A stretch of DNA of 30,232 nt, from the NCBI GenBank assembly GCA_003427395.1, contig BFEA01000014.1:1780317-1810548 (forward strand). The letters run 5' to 3'. This DNA comes from Chara braunii. Lineage: Eukaryota; Streptophyta; Charophyceae; Charales; Characeae. Made by a program: the position numbers and the translations under genes. Each line of letters opens with the position of its first letter. Positions within the stretch are counted from its first letter, which is position 1. Of this stretch, positions 1-9,189 are shown piece after piece. The notes under the pieces are model-generated. The model saw only the letters and a list, made by a program, of their open reading frames with translations, did not search any database and had not been told where the DNA came from.

Positions 1-196
1 GAGGGAAGCAAAACAAATAAAGTTTAATAAACACAAACAAACAAACATACAGTTTGGACTACCCACCTTCGGGGGGATCCAGGCCAATCCGCAAATTTAA
101 GTGCGGGAAAAACAAAATGGCGAAAAAAGAAGAAGAGAGGGAGCAACCAATCCCGAGGCAGACAACAAACAGGTACGTTCCAAGATGATGACCGCC

Positions 197-1497
197 ATAA
201 GGCCTCGCCGCACCACTTACCACATGACATTGTGCAAAAATAGAGTTAATCTTCCGCGAGAACATGGATAGATACACCGCCATGATTTTTTTTTTTTTTT
301 TTTTTAATTTATGCCCCCTGTTGGGGGTTGATGGACTGCGCCGCGCTTTGCTGCAGTGCAACGCAAAGGCAACGCGAAGGGGAACGCGAAGGGAACGCGA
401 AGGGGTCGGGAAGGCAAGCCTACCCTTACGACAGGAAGGCAAGCCACTTATGACCCTTTCATCGCCCCGGAAAATTAATTTAATATCGTGTGGCCCTACT
501 GATCAGAACAGATACAGTCCACTTGATCTGTTTTTAGCCAAAAGGCCGAGAAAGGTATCCGCCATGATTTTTGTCGTTTGTGCATGCCGAGAGTGATGGA
601 GAGAGTATGTTACGCTGATCAGCCGACCAGAGACACACCGCATGTGCACCACAGAACCAAGAGGGAGAGAGAGGAGAAAAGAGGGAAAAAGAAGGAAAAA
701 GAAGCACAGCATGCGCACCTCACAAAAGAGGGAAGAAGTAAAAAGAAGGAAAAAGAAGACAACAGATGTCCCGAACGCGACTCAAAATCGATAGATTAAC
801 AATAAAGCACAGCGCCGGAAAAAACTCCGACTGGCGTTACGACCCGACCGGTTTCGCCTGGCCGCCAACCAGGACTTATCAGGGGTCAAAGTCACTTGAC
901 AGAAATCTGTTCTAAAGACCTACTTATACGAAAAGGGAAATGCAAGAATCCGTCAAGACACCACGTAGTGATCTACCACTCAGTCACTATACCTCACAAT
1001 AGGAATAGTCCAGAACCATCCAACCGACCGCGCTAAAACAACTTCAAATACTGCCGAGGCAACTACTAACCAAGAGATACCAGGTTCAACCCACAGAAGT
1101 AAAAACTAAGAACAAAGGAACTTAGAGCCTAACCGACGGCGTCCAAAAAGTACCGGGTTCAACCCACAAAAAAGACCCAGTTCTCTGCCCAGTCATTACC
1201 ACACTTATGCATTGATACCCTCCTTAGCAGTTCAACGATAACCCAATTTCCGAACCTAGCTAGAGCTCGCACCCGACCCACCAGCCACAAATACCCCCTA
1301 TGTCATTTCCCATAGCTCCAACTCACCACAACATACAAACTCTACAACCAATTCTCAGCACGGACATCTAGTCACCAATACCCCCTAAATGGAGGCCCGT
1401 AAGGCCTCGCCGCACTACTTACCAATGTGCAAAATTTTAATTAAAAAAAAAAAGTGCAAAAATAGAGGATGTATCTCCTGCCAGAATGTGGAAAGAT
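197..1497. repeat. Diverged direct repeat pair about 1.2 kb apart
   Basis: The block at 197-275 (TAAGGCCTCGCCGCAC, ACTTACCA, then TGCAAAAATAGAG and GATAGATA) recurs at 1401-1497 in the same orientation, with a small A/T-rich insertion around 1436-1455. The copies are not identical and I see no primer-binding site or terminal TG/CA, so calling them LTRs is not justified. A CCGCCATGATTTTT motif follows the first copy (278) and recurs near 560. I found no gene in the DNA between the copies. Confidence 0.5.
301..1395. other. Unassigned intergenic DNA
   Basis: I recognise no gene here. The first part has short repeats of AACGCGAAGG (360-400) and purine-rich stretches (650-760) that keep frames open by composition. 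From about 800 to 1395 there are no long open frames. A short direct repeat, TACC(A/G)GGTTCAACCCACA, occurs at about 1079 and 1151. I cannot assign a function. Confidence 0.5.
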
Positions 1498-1562
1498 AGG
1501 CTTGTCACAGTTTTTGTACTTTTCAGATTTAGTGAGTGATCGAGGCCCATACTCACACCAGT

Positions 1563-1616
1563 CTTTTTTCTCGATTAATGCGTGTCATCCTTGAAAGCGC
1601 AGGGGCCCATTTTGCT

Positions 1617-1676
<60 letters not shown>

Positions 1677-1707
1677 CGTTCCAATTTTAACGGATGTCCC
1701 CAAGGAC
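1563..1707 (-). pseudogene. U6 snRNA retrocopy with GA-expanded ACAGAGA box
   Basis: Read on the minus strand from 1707, the sequence follows U6 spliceosomal RNA: a GTCC...GGGGACATCCG start, TTAAAATTGGAACGATAC, then GAAGATTAGCA, GGCCCCTGCGC, AAGGATGACACGCA and AATCGAGAAA. Where U6 has the ACAGAGA box, which pairs with the 5' splice site, there is a (GA)n run of about 50 bases (plus-strand TC, 1622-1670). Short extra bases also follow GATTAGCA and TGCGC. A short A-run ends the copy. The octamer CACCAGTC flanks both sides (1556-1563 and 1708-1715), as expected of a LINE-mediated retrocopy. It should be non-functional as U6. The U6 identity is secure; retrocopy status rests on the short duplication and A-tail. 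Confidence 0.85.
1622..1670. repeat. (TC)n/(GA)n microsatellite inside U6 copy
   Basis: An uninterrupted TC dinucleotide run of about 49 bases. It sits exactly at the GAGA of the U6 ACAGAGA box on the minus strand, so it probably grew from that seed. Confidence 0.95.
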
Positions 1708-1715
1708 CACCAGTC

Positions 1716-2485
1716 CTTTTGCCCACTCTTTGCCTACCTGCGGCCGTTGAGTTTACCCCGAAAGCATTAAATAAATCTGAAAAATGCATTTCAGGCATTT
1801 TTCGTGAAAATCATAGATCATGCCGGCCGTAAGAAATGAAGTGGAAACATGGTGGTGGTGATGCGTGGTTCACCCTCGCTTCTAACGCAAGACGCTGAAT
1901 CTTACCGGATTCAGCACCACGTGCAACGCGATGCTATTATATGGGTCTCGCTCCGAAAGAAAAAAAAAACAGAAACATACACCGACAAAGTGACTGACAC
2001 ACATGGCGGTTACGTTTTTTTTTTCCCTCGCAAAGTGACTGACACACTCCCCGACAAACGGGGAACGGCGCGCGGTGAAAAATTATGTACCTAAAATGCT
2101 AAATCGTACATTCAGCACGTTGAGATATCTACCCTCGACCGTGGAGGGTAGCTTTCTCAACTCCGTGGCGGTTGCCCATGCGGCCTTTCGTCCAATGCGG
2201 GACTCGGTACGAAGTCTTTATACAAATTAAAAAAACATTGAAATCAGCCCAAGGAACATCCCCCTTCGCAAAAAATTCAGACCATCGGATCTCAGCCCTG
2301 TGCACGGCCACGTCCTGTCGAACGTTGTCACTCCTCGTCAAAATCCTGACGCTGAGTTAACTCAACAACGCAGGTGGGACCAGACCCCAGGTGGTTACAA
2401 TATTAGACCTGGATTAAAAAAATAAAAAGTAAAAATAAAAAGATATTGGACCTAGAGGACAGATGATGATCACATGGTTATGATG
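1716..2485. other. Unassigned DNA with low-complexity tracts
   Basis: I recognise no gene. An interrupted AAGTGACTGACACAC motif occurs twice (about 1987 and 2034), separated by a T-run. An A-rich block lies at 2405-2447. Open frames are short and do not resemble known proteins. Confidence 0.45.
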
Positions 2486-2487
2486 TT

Positions 2488-2639
2488 GGGCCTCGTTCCA
2501 CGACTCAACATTTGACATGTACCTGTGCTGCGAGATGGACCACATACATTGGGATTGATCCAACACAGTGACCTCGAATGTATCGAGACCACTTTCTTAT
2601 CCAGATGTATTTGGGATGTTGTGTAGTGGAGCGAGGCCC
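2488..2639. mobile_element. Small TIR element (MITE-like), GGGCCTCG ends
   Basis: GGGCCTCGTTCCACGACTCAACA at the left faces its imperfect inverse ending at 2639 (TGTTGTGTAGTGGAGC then GAGGCCC), giving roughly 23-bp terminal inverted repeats on a 152-bp unit. The GGGC start and size suit a Harbinger-type MITE. I see no clean target duplication, so the class is inferred. Confidence 0.5.
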
Positions 2640-2710
2640 ATTATGCAGAGCAAGACTGTAGGATGGAGAAGAAGAAGTATAGATCCACTACTGCCCTTTT
2701 CCGAATAGAA

Positions 2711-2750
2711 CGCCGCACAATCATTCTAGCTGCCGCACAATCATTCTAGC
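2711..2750. repeat. 20-bp tandem duplication
   Basis: Two consecutive copies of GCCGCACAATCATTCTAGC plus one base, differing only at the first position. A recent local duplication, with no gene nearby. Confidence 0.9.
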
Positions 2751-2869
2751 TGTATATTTGATGTAGCGATACTGATCGTGGGTTTTATTCGGGGGAAGAC
2801 AGGAGCAGACAGGTTTGCCGACCCCTCTGCATCAAATGCGAAGAGGAGGTAACCTTGGAGTTTGTTTTT

Positions 2870-3060
2870 TTGTTTTTTTTCCTCCGCGAGTTCCTCACCT
2901 TTTTTTTTTTTTTTTTTTTTTTTTTCACCTTTCCTTTTTTGATACAGCAATACAAGGGCCCAGTAACTCTGGAGTCTTTTTTTTAGAATTTTGTGGAGGG
3001 TTGCAAAGACGTTTTTTTTTTTTTTGTTTTTTTGTTTTTTTTTTTTGTTTTGTTTTTTGT
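2870..3060. repeat. Long interrupted poly(T) tracts
   Basis: Several T-runs of 8 to 25 bases with occasional G and C. They create open frames full of Phe or Lys that are compositional and not genes. On the minus strand they could be old poly(A) tails of retroelements. Confidence 0.85.
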
Positions 3061-3078
3061 TTCCCTGTACTTTGCGAC

Positions 3079-3126
3079 AGGGGCGAGGATCGGTCCGACA
3101 TTGGGGTTCGAGGCCGATTGGCCCCT
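3079..3126. repeat. Imperfect inverted repeat
   Basis: CAGGGGCGAGGATCGG (3079-3094) faces CCGATTGGCCCCTG (about 3113-3126), which can form an imperfect hairpin just before the foldback MITE. No known function. Confidence 0.45.
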
Positions 3127-3134
3127 GCGATCTG

Positions 3135-3300
3135 GGGCACGGTCCCACTAGCAAAGAGGATTGGATTAAGCTCCTGCATCTGGAGGTGTTTTAGGCAGAG
3201 GTGCAGAAAAGCAGTTCAATCTCGATTTCCTGCACCTCTCCACAATTACGTCCAGATATGGGCATCCGATCCGATCCTCTTTGCTAGTGGGACCACGCCC
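3135..3300 (+). mobile_element. 166-bp foldback MITE, copy 1
   Basis: The ends are inverted repeats: GGTCCCACTAGCAAAG near the left, with its exact complement CTTTGCTAGTGGGACC near the right, inside GGGC...GCCC tips. The interior has a CAGAAAAGCAGTT core and CTGCACCTC. CTG flanks both sides (3132-3134 and 3301-3303), a likely 3-bp target duplication. Two further copies of the same length lie at 24837 (same orientation) and 26140 (opposite). Non-coding. GGG tips and 3-bp duplications fit the PIF/Harbinger superfamily, which is inference. Confidence 0.8.
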
Positions 3301-3610
3301 CTGGAGTGAGTTCGTGTTAGTGAATGATGTAAGCCTTGGGCACTGGGCCCGTTTGAAGAGGAGGTGGGGGGTGGGGGGGGGAGGAAAAAAAGAAGAGGAA
3401 GTAGCAGTCACTCGACGAGCTGCAGACCGCTTCTGATAATGGAGAAGAGAGGCCGCTATTTTTCTGTTCATCTGACTGATTGCATCTGGATTCAAGCTTC
3501 GGCCGTTATTTCAATTGCTCATGGGTATACCAACCGAGCTAGCCCCGTCGGTGAACGATCTTGCCACACGACACATGACACAGTACGTCATCCTCACCAA
3601 CCAAATTAGC
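3301..3610. other. Unassigned spacer
   Basis: Contains a G-rich run (3365-3383) and AG-rich sequence. I see no gene or recognisable repeat. Confidence 0.4.
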
Positions 3611-4315
3611 TCAGGGCATACTCACACGGGGACCAAATGAACCAGAATCCCAAAATTTGAGGCATTTTTGTGGTCACACGGGGTTGGCCCTGTACCCAAA
3701 TGCCTCAAATCGTGACCAAATGTCAGCGGCCTGCGAGGCCGCGGGGTACCCTTTTTGAGACCACCTCCAGAGGTGGTCTCAAATGACCAAAAGCTTTTCC
3801 CGTTTCCTTTCCTCAATTTGTAGAAAATCGTAGAAGAATAAGACAACCAGCCGAAGTTGTTTTTCTTTTCTTTTTTCTTTTTTTTCTTTTTCTTTACTTT
3901 TTTTTTTTTTTCTTTTTTTTTTTGGAAAGCATATAACGTTATTAGAGCAATTTAAATCGAGGCTGGGGACCTCACAATTCAACCCGGAGTTATCCTGGCA
4001 GCCTCAGCCAGTTTAGCTTCTGAATATCGTCTCCTTCCTAAATCAGCTGTTCCAAATAAATCCTTATCTGCGTGGAAGCCGGNTCCAGGGTCCCTTTAGC
4101 TCCTCAAACAGCTTTCCAAAAATTNTCACTTGATGCACAGTAAAAATGGGTGTATACTCCCGCTTCCCCTAACTCCTTCTTAGGCCCTAGACAGCTCTCT
4201 CATGAAAGATTTTATCTTTAAATCAAGAAATGTCGTATATCTCCTGTCCGAAGCGGGTACCTTGTTAGCTGGTTTCCACCCTCGAGATCTAACACGATCT
4301 CTAGGTCAATAACCA

Positions 4316-5197
4316 TTAGTCGCTCAACCAAGGGGCCAGCCAGAGCTTACCATCAGGGAGGATCTTACAAAAAAGTTCTTTGAGTGTCCAAGTCTTACTA
4401 AACCAGTATTTTCCTTGACCAGACCTTTGTCTGGCCTGCCTCCACTCAGCTAGAATAGTCAGTCTGAGCAATGATTTCACCATTGTCCTCTGTTGTTGAA
4501 TAGCAGTCTTTTCATCTCTAAATACTTGGGCATTTCGGGCCTTCCACAACACCTCCATCAGTATCCCTCTACAAATCAGCGCCGCGTAACCCCAACCTTC
4601 ATACATCTTTACCTTATCAGGCAGGATTCCAAGCAAAATCCAGTTATCTGACCATTCCCATGCAAAACCCACCTGTTCATTCCAAATTGATTGCCACCAC
4701 ATCCAGAGCTCGTCAGCCAGGGGGCAATATAACCATAGGTGTTCCGTGGATTCCCATCCCCAATTGCAACGCCTGCAGGTGATACTCAATTCCATGCCTC
4801 TGGTATGTAGCCAAAGTGCCGAGGTCGTTACTTGCATGGATTGAGTCCACATCAGGCTAGCCTGCTTTTGGGAAGGGATTTTTCTCAAAGTTTTCCAAAG
4901 TTGAGGAAAGTCTGGAGCTCTCTCTGTTGTCCCTCGAAGCTTATGAAGTCTGCGTATCGCCACGTCCTCTGGTCTCTCTCTCTTCAGGCGGCGTACTTCT
5001 GCCCCCGTCCTGGTCTCATAGAAAAGCATGGGGGTTTGTTTTCCCTCTCTGGATTTCCATCCATAGAAGGTTGGATCAACTTTAAAGGACTCAGCTTCTC
5101 CCCTCAATAAGATGCCTCGGTGTTTGTCCTTGCTGCCGTTTACCCAGGCTCTTACTTCTGTAAGTTGCCTTGTCGTTGATATAGTCTTCTCTTTCAC
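4316..5197 (-). pseudogene. LINE ORF2 C-terminal fragment with zf-RVT finger
   Basis: About 293 residues ending at a stop at 4316. The zinc-binding domain that follows reverse transcriptase in plant LINEs is visible: C141-X2-C144-X8-H153-X4-C158, with TEHLW before the last Cys and LWMWW after it. KTLRKIPSQKQASLMW upstream is typical of the region before the finger. This part is thought to help bind template RNA or target DNA. It continues, after a frame change near 5245, the upstream fragment ending at 5247; the first Met is an accident of that break. The parent protein would exceed 1000 residues, so this is debris and no longer a working enzyme. Several N bases lie nearby, so part of the damage could be assembly error. 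Confidence 0.85.
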
Positions 5198-5246
5198 AAA
5201 AGATATTTCTCTCCCTTTTATACCTTCACGTCCTACCCCCCAAGAT

Positions 5247-6215
5247 TCAACCCATTCCTTGTTGGATGTCAGGGCCTAACACCCTCAGTACCTCCTCCAC
5301 TCTTGGGGCTGTAAGGTCCACAAGCCAAGTACCTTGCCCCTGTTCTGAGTCCCTTTTCAGTAAGCCCTTCCACTGTTTGGGGATAGCCTCCGATATTGCG
5401 GTCAAATTCTCCTGAACTGCCCGTAGTCGAGGAAGTCTCTTTCTGATATCTTCACAAGTAATCCAGGATTGATTGTCCTCATCCCATAGATGTTTAACCT
5501 GTACAATTCCCTTTTCTATCCAGGACTTGGCAAAGCTCCCTCCCTTTTCACTTGTATAAANGGGGGTGCCTGCCACANACTTAATTAATTCGTTATCAAA
5601 AAGAGCTTGGTTAGCTACCTCCNGCTTAGAGGAGGGATCCTTCAGCGGTATCGGTCTAATCGTCTTCCATGCCCTGAGAATCGCAGTCCAAACTTTAGAT
5701 TTAACTCTTCTTCTCCCCCCCATGTCCGTTTGCACCAGGCATGTCCAAACCTGCTCTCCTTCACTAAGTTCCCAGTCTCTCTTAAAAATGTACTCTGCCA
5801 TCTTGATCCAAATCTTCTGTTCATTATTCTCCATCAGTGCCTTGATCACCCATTTCCCCAATAAGGCAATATTTTNNTCTCTTGGGTCTAAAATTCCCAG
5901 TCCCCCTTCAGTTCTGGGGAAGGTGATAGTGTCCCATGCCACTCTCACTATAAAACCTTGGTCTTCCGTGGCCGCAGGTTTCCATGTATATCTTGATGCC
6001 ACTTTCTTTATTNCTGTATAGGCCCCATCACCCAACCAGTGTACTGTCAAAGGGAACCACAGCAGAGAGAAAGCAGCCGCTGATAACACCAACGCCCTCC
6101 CAAAGAGTGAGAGCTTGTGGTTCCTGATCCACCCCATGATCCTGGCACATACCTTCTCCTGGAGTAGTCTGTCTTGTTCTGCAGAGCAGTCTGTCAGTGA
6201 CACTTGTACTCCCAG
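5247..6215 (-). pseudogene. LINE reverse transcriptase end and connector fragment
   Basis: Upstream part of the same LINE. From about 6215 downward the frame reads LGVQVSLTDCSAEQDRLL, then KLSLFGRALVLSAAAFSLLWF, and later EGGLGILDP and ALLGKWVIKAL. These are standard features of the segment just after the reverse transcriptase palm in plant LINEs (the L-S-x-x-GR-x-L-V-L helix and the GGLG-I-x-x-x-N-x-A-L-x-KW motif). The catalytic YADD region is absent because the element is 5'-truncated. The open frame extends further to 6455, but those extra residues are read-through of MITE sequence. Five undetermined bases interrupt it. The frame is lost at 5247. Confidence 0.85.
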
Positions 6216-6415
6216 TTTTCTTTTCTTTGGTGTCCCCTCGTGTGACCACACGACCTTGCCCTGAGTGCAAAGTGTCAGGGTTGTGACTTCGTCCTTTCTG
6301 GACGAAGTCCGCACGTGTGACCACACAGGGACCAAATGACCCAAATAACCATACCCAGATGCCTCAAATTTTTGGTTCTTTTGGTCCCCGTGTGAGTATG
6401 CCCTCAGTTGGTACG

Positions 6416-6615
6416 CCCATGAACAGTTGAAATTGAAATAGCAACACCCGAGCATGTTTTATGTACCGGGTTGTTTGTGGGGTGATTCCCGGGCCCCTGT
6501 GCTTTAAGCGTAATACAACGTGGTGACTGGTTTCCTCCCCCCCCAAAAAAAAGCAACACCCATGAACAGTTGAAATTGAAATAGCGACACCCATGAACAG
6601 TTGAAATAGCAACCC
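6416..6615 (+). repeat. CCCATGAACAGTTGAAATTG direct repeats
   Basis: A 34-base unit (CCCATGAACAGTTGAAATTG, then AAATAGCAACACCC) occurs at 6416-6449 and 6559-6591, with a shortened third copy at 6590-6615 adjoining the second. The rest of the interval holds a C-run and A-run. No coding potential. Confidence 0.8.
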
Positions 6616-6710
6616 AAGTCTCTTGTCTTCTGCATTTGTCGAAGAAGAGCCAAGTTTTTGGCTTTTCAATCCTCTACTAATTTCGTCTGGATTCCAAGTC
6701 AGGTCTGTAA

Positions 6711-6831
6711 GGGCATCGCCACACCACTCTCGAAAAGTGCAAAATGAGAATGAACTTACCTGTAGGACATGGCCAGATGCACTCGCCACTTTTTGCCTTT
6801 TTCACACATCGGGAGTGGTGTGGCCATGCCC
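6711..6831. mobile_element. 121-bp Tourist-like MITE with TAA duplication
   Basis: GGGCATCGCCACACCACTC at the left faces GAGTGGTGTGGCCATGCCC at the right, a 19-bp inverted repeat with one mismatch. TAA lies immediately outside both ends (6708-6710 and 6832-6834). A TAA/TTA duplication with GGG tips is the signature of PIF/Harbinger (Tourist) MITEs. The interior is non-coding. Confidence 0.85.
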
Positions 6832-6875
6832 TAAACAACAGCTCATTCTTCTCTCTCGTCGTTAGTGTAAAATGA

Positions 6876-6924
6876 CTTGGACGCTGAACCCGATTTCCAG
6901 CGGGTGAAGCTCCCCACCAATGGA
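6876..6924 (+). repeat. GGACGCTG...CCCACCAATGG repeat, copy 1
   Basis: Copy of a roughly 50-base module: GGACGCTG, CCCG, TTTCCAGC, GGTGA, GCTCCCCACCAAT. Related copies lie at 7027-7075 (minus), 26425-26478 (minus, more diverged) and 28149-28197 (plus). Probably part of a retroposon family. Confidence 0.6.
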
Positions 6925-6965
6925 CAGGAGTCATCCACGCAGCATGTCTTTTTTTTTCTTTTTTT

Positions 6966-7075
6966 TTCCCCGTCCTCCAGTGGTAGCCGTGCTGGTAAGA
7001 GCATACACCCCTAGCACCTGGGGAGAGGGTCCATCTATTGGTGGGGAGCATCACCTGCTGGAAAACGGGCCCAGT
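6966..7075 (-). repeat. GGACGCTG module with extension, copy 2
   Basis: Read on the minus strand this matches 28149-28258 over about 110 bases: the 50-base module, then AGATGG, CCAGGTGCTAG and CCACTGGAGGA. A T-rich tract on the plus strand (6950-6968) adjoins the end as an A-run in this orientation. On the plus strand, GTAGCCGTGCTGGTAAGAGC looks weakly like a tRNA A box. A second short partial module (GGGCCCAGTGTCCTGCTGG) sits at about 7100. Confidence 0.6.
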
Positions 7076-7173
7076 GTCCTATATACAGAATGAAATTGAC
7101 GGGCCCAGTGTCCTGCTGGATATGAGGACAAAACAGCTCGATCCAGTAGATTCTCTTTTGTTTATTTTTTTCC

Positions 7174-7567
7174 TCTTTTTTTTTTAAAAGGGCGATGGCC
7201 TTGATGTATTATCATCGGACTAACCAGCCCAGGTAAATTCCATCTTGTGTCTAATTTGACAACGGTGGCCTTTTCAGCCCAGGGTGGCCTGATAGCCTTC
7301 AGGGAACGGGGGCACCGCCCCAGCCGGTGGCAGAGGGACTGAGCATCATCTGAGTGGCCAGTTGCTGTGCCTCCCCGATTACCCCTCCCCCTATGCACAT
7401 CAGCAGAGCCTGCTTTTTTTTTTAATGCCAATCGGGGGGACCAACGGGCTATCTCTAGGTGGCGGACGTCAAGCATGCCCAGGAAGGTACATGAGGTTCG
7501 TGGGGATTGAACCCAAGACCTCCTGAATGCCATTTGCGTGCCTTACCAACTGAGCTAGGCCGCTGGA
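7174..7567 (-). mobile_element. tRNA-derived SINE
   Basis: At the right end, minus strand, the head reads GGCCTAGCTCAGTTGGTAAG, a good pol III A box (TAGCTCAGTTGG), followed about 40 bases later by GGGTTCAATCCCC, a good B box. A body of about 300 bases of non-tRNA sequence follows and ends in an A-rich tail (plus-strand T-run 7174-7186). The flanks TTGTTTATTTTTTTCC (7158-7173) and TTGTTTTTTTTTTCC (7568-7582) could be a target duplication but are low complexity. The open frame here is a by-product. A body-like piece with CTGTGCCTCCCC recurs near 26348. Confidence 0.7.
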
Positions 7568-7607
7568 TTGTTTTTTTTTTCCAGTAGGTTGTTGTTGTTG
7601 TTTTGTA

Positions 7608-7790
7608 GGGGTAACTTCGGCGCAGTCACGAAAACAGTTTGTAATTGCACTTCAGGCAATCCCGTGAATACAACACACCCCCATGCAACCCCACCGGACC
7701 TGAAACGTAGGTCATATACATTCAGCATTACCGCCCTTTTGCCTCAAGTGCAATTACAAACTCAAACCCTGACTGCGCCGTAGTTTTCTC
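7608..7790. mobile_element. Mutator-like MITE, copy 1
   Basis: Long inverted ends: GGGGTAACTTCGGCGCAGTC at the left, with the complement of CTACGGCGCAGTC at the right. Inside both are AGTTTGTAATTGCACTT and its complement AAGTGCAATTACAAACT. The same layout (GTCAC then a TAATTGCA stretch) recurs at 19699 and 28814. The latter has a 9-bp target duplication, which points to the Mutator superfamily. A T-run adjoins the right end. Non-coding. Confidence 0.7.
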
Positions 7791-7813
7791 TTTTTTTTTT
7801 TTTTTTTTTTTTT

Positions 7814-8610
7814 GGAAATAGTAGGTTGTCTTACCACCTCTGGACCCATTACCGAAGTATTCTACCAGTCCGTTCAGGATTTCGATCACGTGTGGCCTCG
7901 AGTGACCCGGTACGGCGTCGAATACATCGGATCTCGACGGCCTGGTAGTTTCCGAGTGGGGACTGTAAAGATGCCCACCTCCGTCCAACTCGAAAAGCAA
8001 AGAAAACGTCTGAAAAACAGATGAGGACATATGATAGCTCGTGGCTTTGCGTGGGCGGGAAGTCTGGATTTTATGGGCTAGAAAGGGGGGGGGGGGTGAT
8101 TTCCGGACTTCGTTTTTTTTTTTTTTTTTTTGGCTCTGAGAAATCGAACTTGAAATGTGAAATTCGAATAATGTGGTGGATCTGACAGGAACGCCTCGGC
8201 GTCTGTCGGATGGTCTGTTAGAGGCATCATGAGATACATGGTGATGAATGTATCACCGTACGCGTTACTTGTTCATCCTCGTGGCTGTGTTCGTGGACAC
8301 ATTTTATTGCCACGGTACATCACTATGAAGACTTACGTGAAGGAGATCGTACCAACCCATGGGGTGCACAGCTGCTGTTCTCCGTTTGATGTGCCATTTC
8401 AATTCATGTTAAATCAGAAAACGATCTGTTCTTGCAAAAACAAATCACTTTGTCTTTTCCAAAAAACCATAAAATTGCGTCACAGATCGTAGAATACTTC
8501 GCTGGTGGGCCCAGACCCCTGGATTGCAGGTTCTGAAAGGAAAAAACAAAATGAGGGGGGGGGGTGGCGATTTTGGCTATGGACAGAAAACCTTGGGATA
8601 ATTAGTAGAA
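7814..8610. other. Unassigned spacer
   Basis: Has a G-run (8084-8096), a T-run (8111-8130) and a second G-run (8553-8563). I recognise no gene or repeat family in the rest. Confidence 0.4.
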
Positions 8611-8616
8611 AGAGGC

Positions 8617-9066
8617 TCATTCGACACTCCTTGGGCACGTAAAATCCCGCAGGAAATCATCGTTCCACTTATCCTCGGGGAAGAAAACGAAAAAAAAATG
8701 TGAAAACATTTCCTCGGGGATTCCTCGGGCTACAGCCATTTCGAGGCGTTCCCCAAGGGACCTCCCGAGGTCCCTTGGAGGTCGAGCATCCGGAAGAATC
8801 GGGGCGTCGACGACAGCTCCCTCGACGATAATTTTCGACGTGGCTGGTCCATTGCTGTTCCTGGCGGCCTGTGGACGGACAAATCTGGTTCGCAACGGAT
8901 CCCGTCCTGGAATAGTCTGCCAACGGTCCTCTTGGGCGGCCTGCCGTCCTCCGCGCCGTCGAGAAGGGGCTGCCTTGCGTCGCTGCCCTTCGGCACCCGC
9001 GGGAAAGCGCCCACCGGTCGGCAGATTCGAATACTTCAGCCGGCCCCCGCTCTCCCGATTGTGCAC
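8617..9066 (-). other. Open frame in the left arm, unrecognised
   Basis: A 149-residue open frame, basic and Arg/Pro/Gly-rich early, ending inside the inverted terminal repeat. I do not recognise the protein. GC-rich composition keeps several frames open here, and the overlap with the terminal repeat argues against a real gene. A perfect hairpin, CCAAGGGACCT then CCCG then AGGTCCCTTGG (8752-8777), lies within it. Confidence 0.2.
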
Positions 9067-9189
9067 CGTCTTCCGCGACGGAAAACGTTACGCTGGTTTT
9101 GTCTGTAGCTGCGATCGACCGTTTGCGGCACTTACCCTCGCCGTTTCCTGGACGTCCACCGTTGTGTTCTAGCTGTTGCCGTCGTCCAA

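Larger units (their letters stand above)
3861..6228 (-). mobile_element. 5'-truncated LINE inserted in the MITE
   Basis: A non-LTR retrotransposon fragment of about 2.3 kb, minus strand. Its 3' end is the A-rich tail seen as a T-rich tract at 3861-3924. Its 5' end lies near 6215, where LINE-like protein begins. The 13-mer TTTTCTTTTCTTT at 3861-3873 and 6216-6228 is a candidate target duplication; low complexity weakens it, but it sits exactly where the MITE arms stop. Only the end of the reverse transcriptase region and the C-terminal finger domain remain. About 315 bases at 3930-4315 are 3' untranslated sequence. Confidence 0.75.
3614..6403. mobile_element. GGGCATACTCACAC MITE, split by a LINE
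   Basis: Inverted terminal repeats of about 50 bases lie at 3614-3665 and 6354-6403. They start GGGCATACTCACAC, then GGGGACCAAA and a TTTGAGGCAT stretch. TCA flanks both ends (3611-3613 and 6404-6406). Removing the LINE between leaves about 435 bp, close to the 417-bp uninterrupted relative at 23178. The arms share GTCAGCGGCCTG with that copy and hold hairpins such as GAGACCACCTC/GAGGTGGTCTC (3758-3780). No transposase, so it is non-autonomous. The 3-bp duplication and GGG tips suggest Harbinger. Confidence 0.8.

Noticed and set aside
197-1497. LTR pair of a retrotransposon
   Set aside because: The repeat is only about 80-100 bases, diverged, and lacks a primer-binding site, polypurine tract or internal coding sequence.
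2815-3309. 164-residue Phe-rich frame resembling a membrane protein
   Set aside because: Produced by T-runs and then runs into the foldback MITE; no start context or conserved motif.
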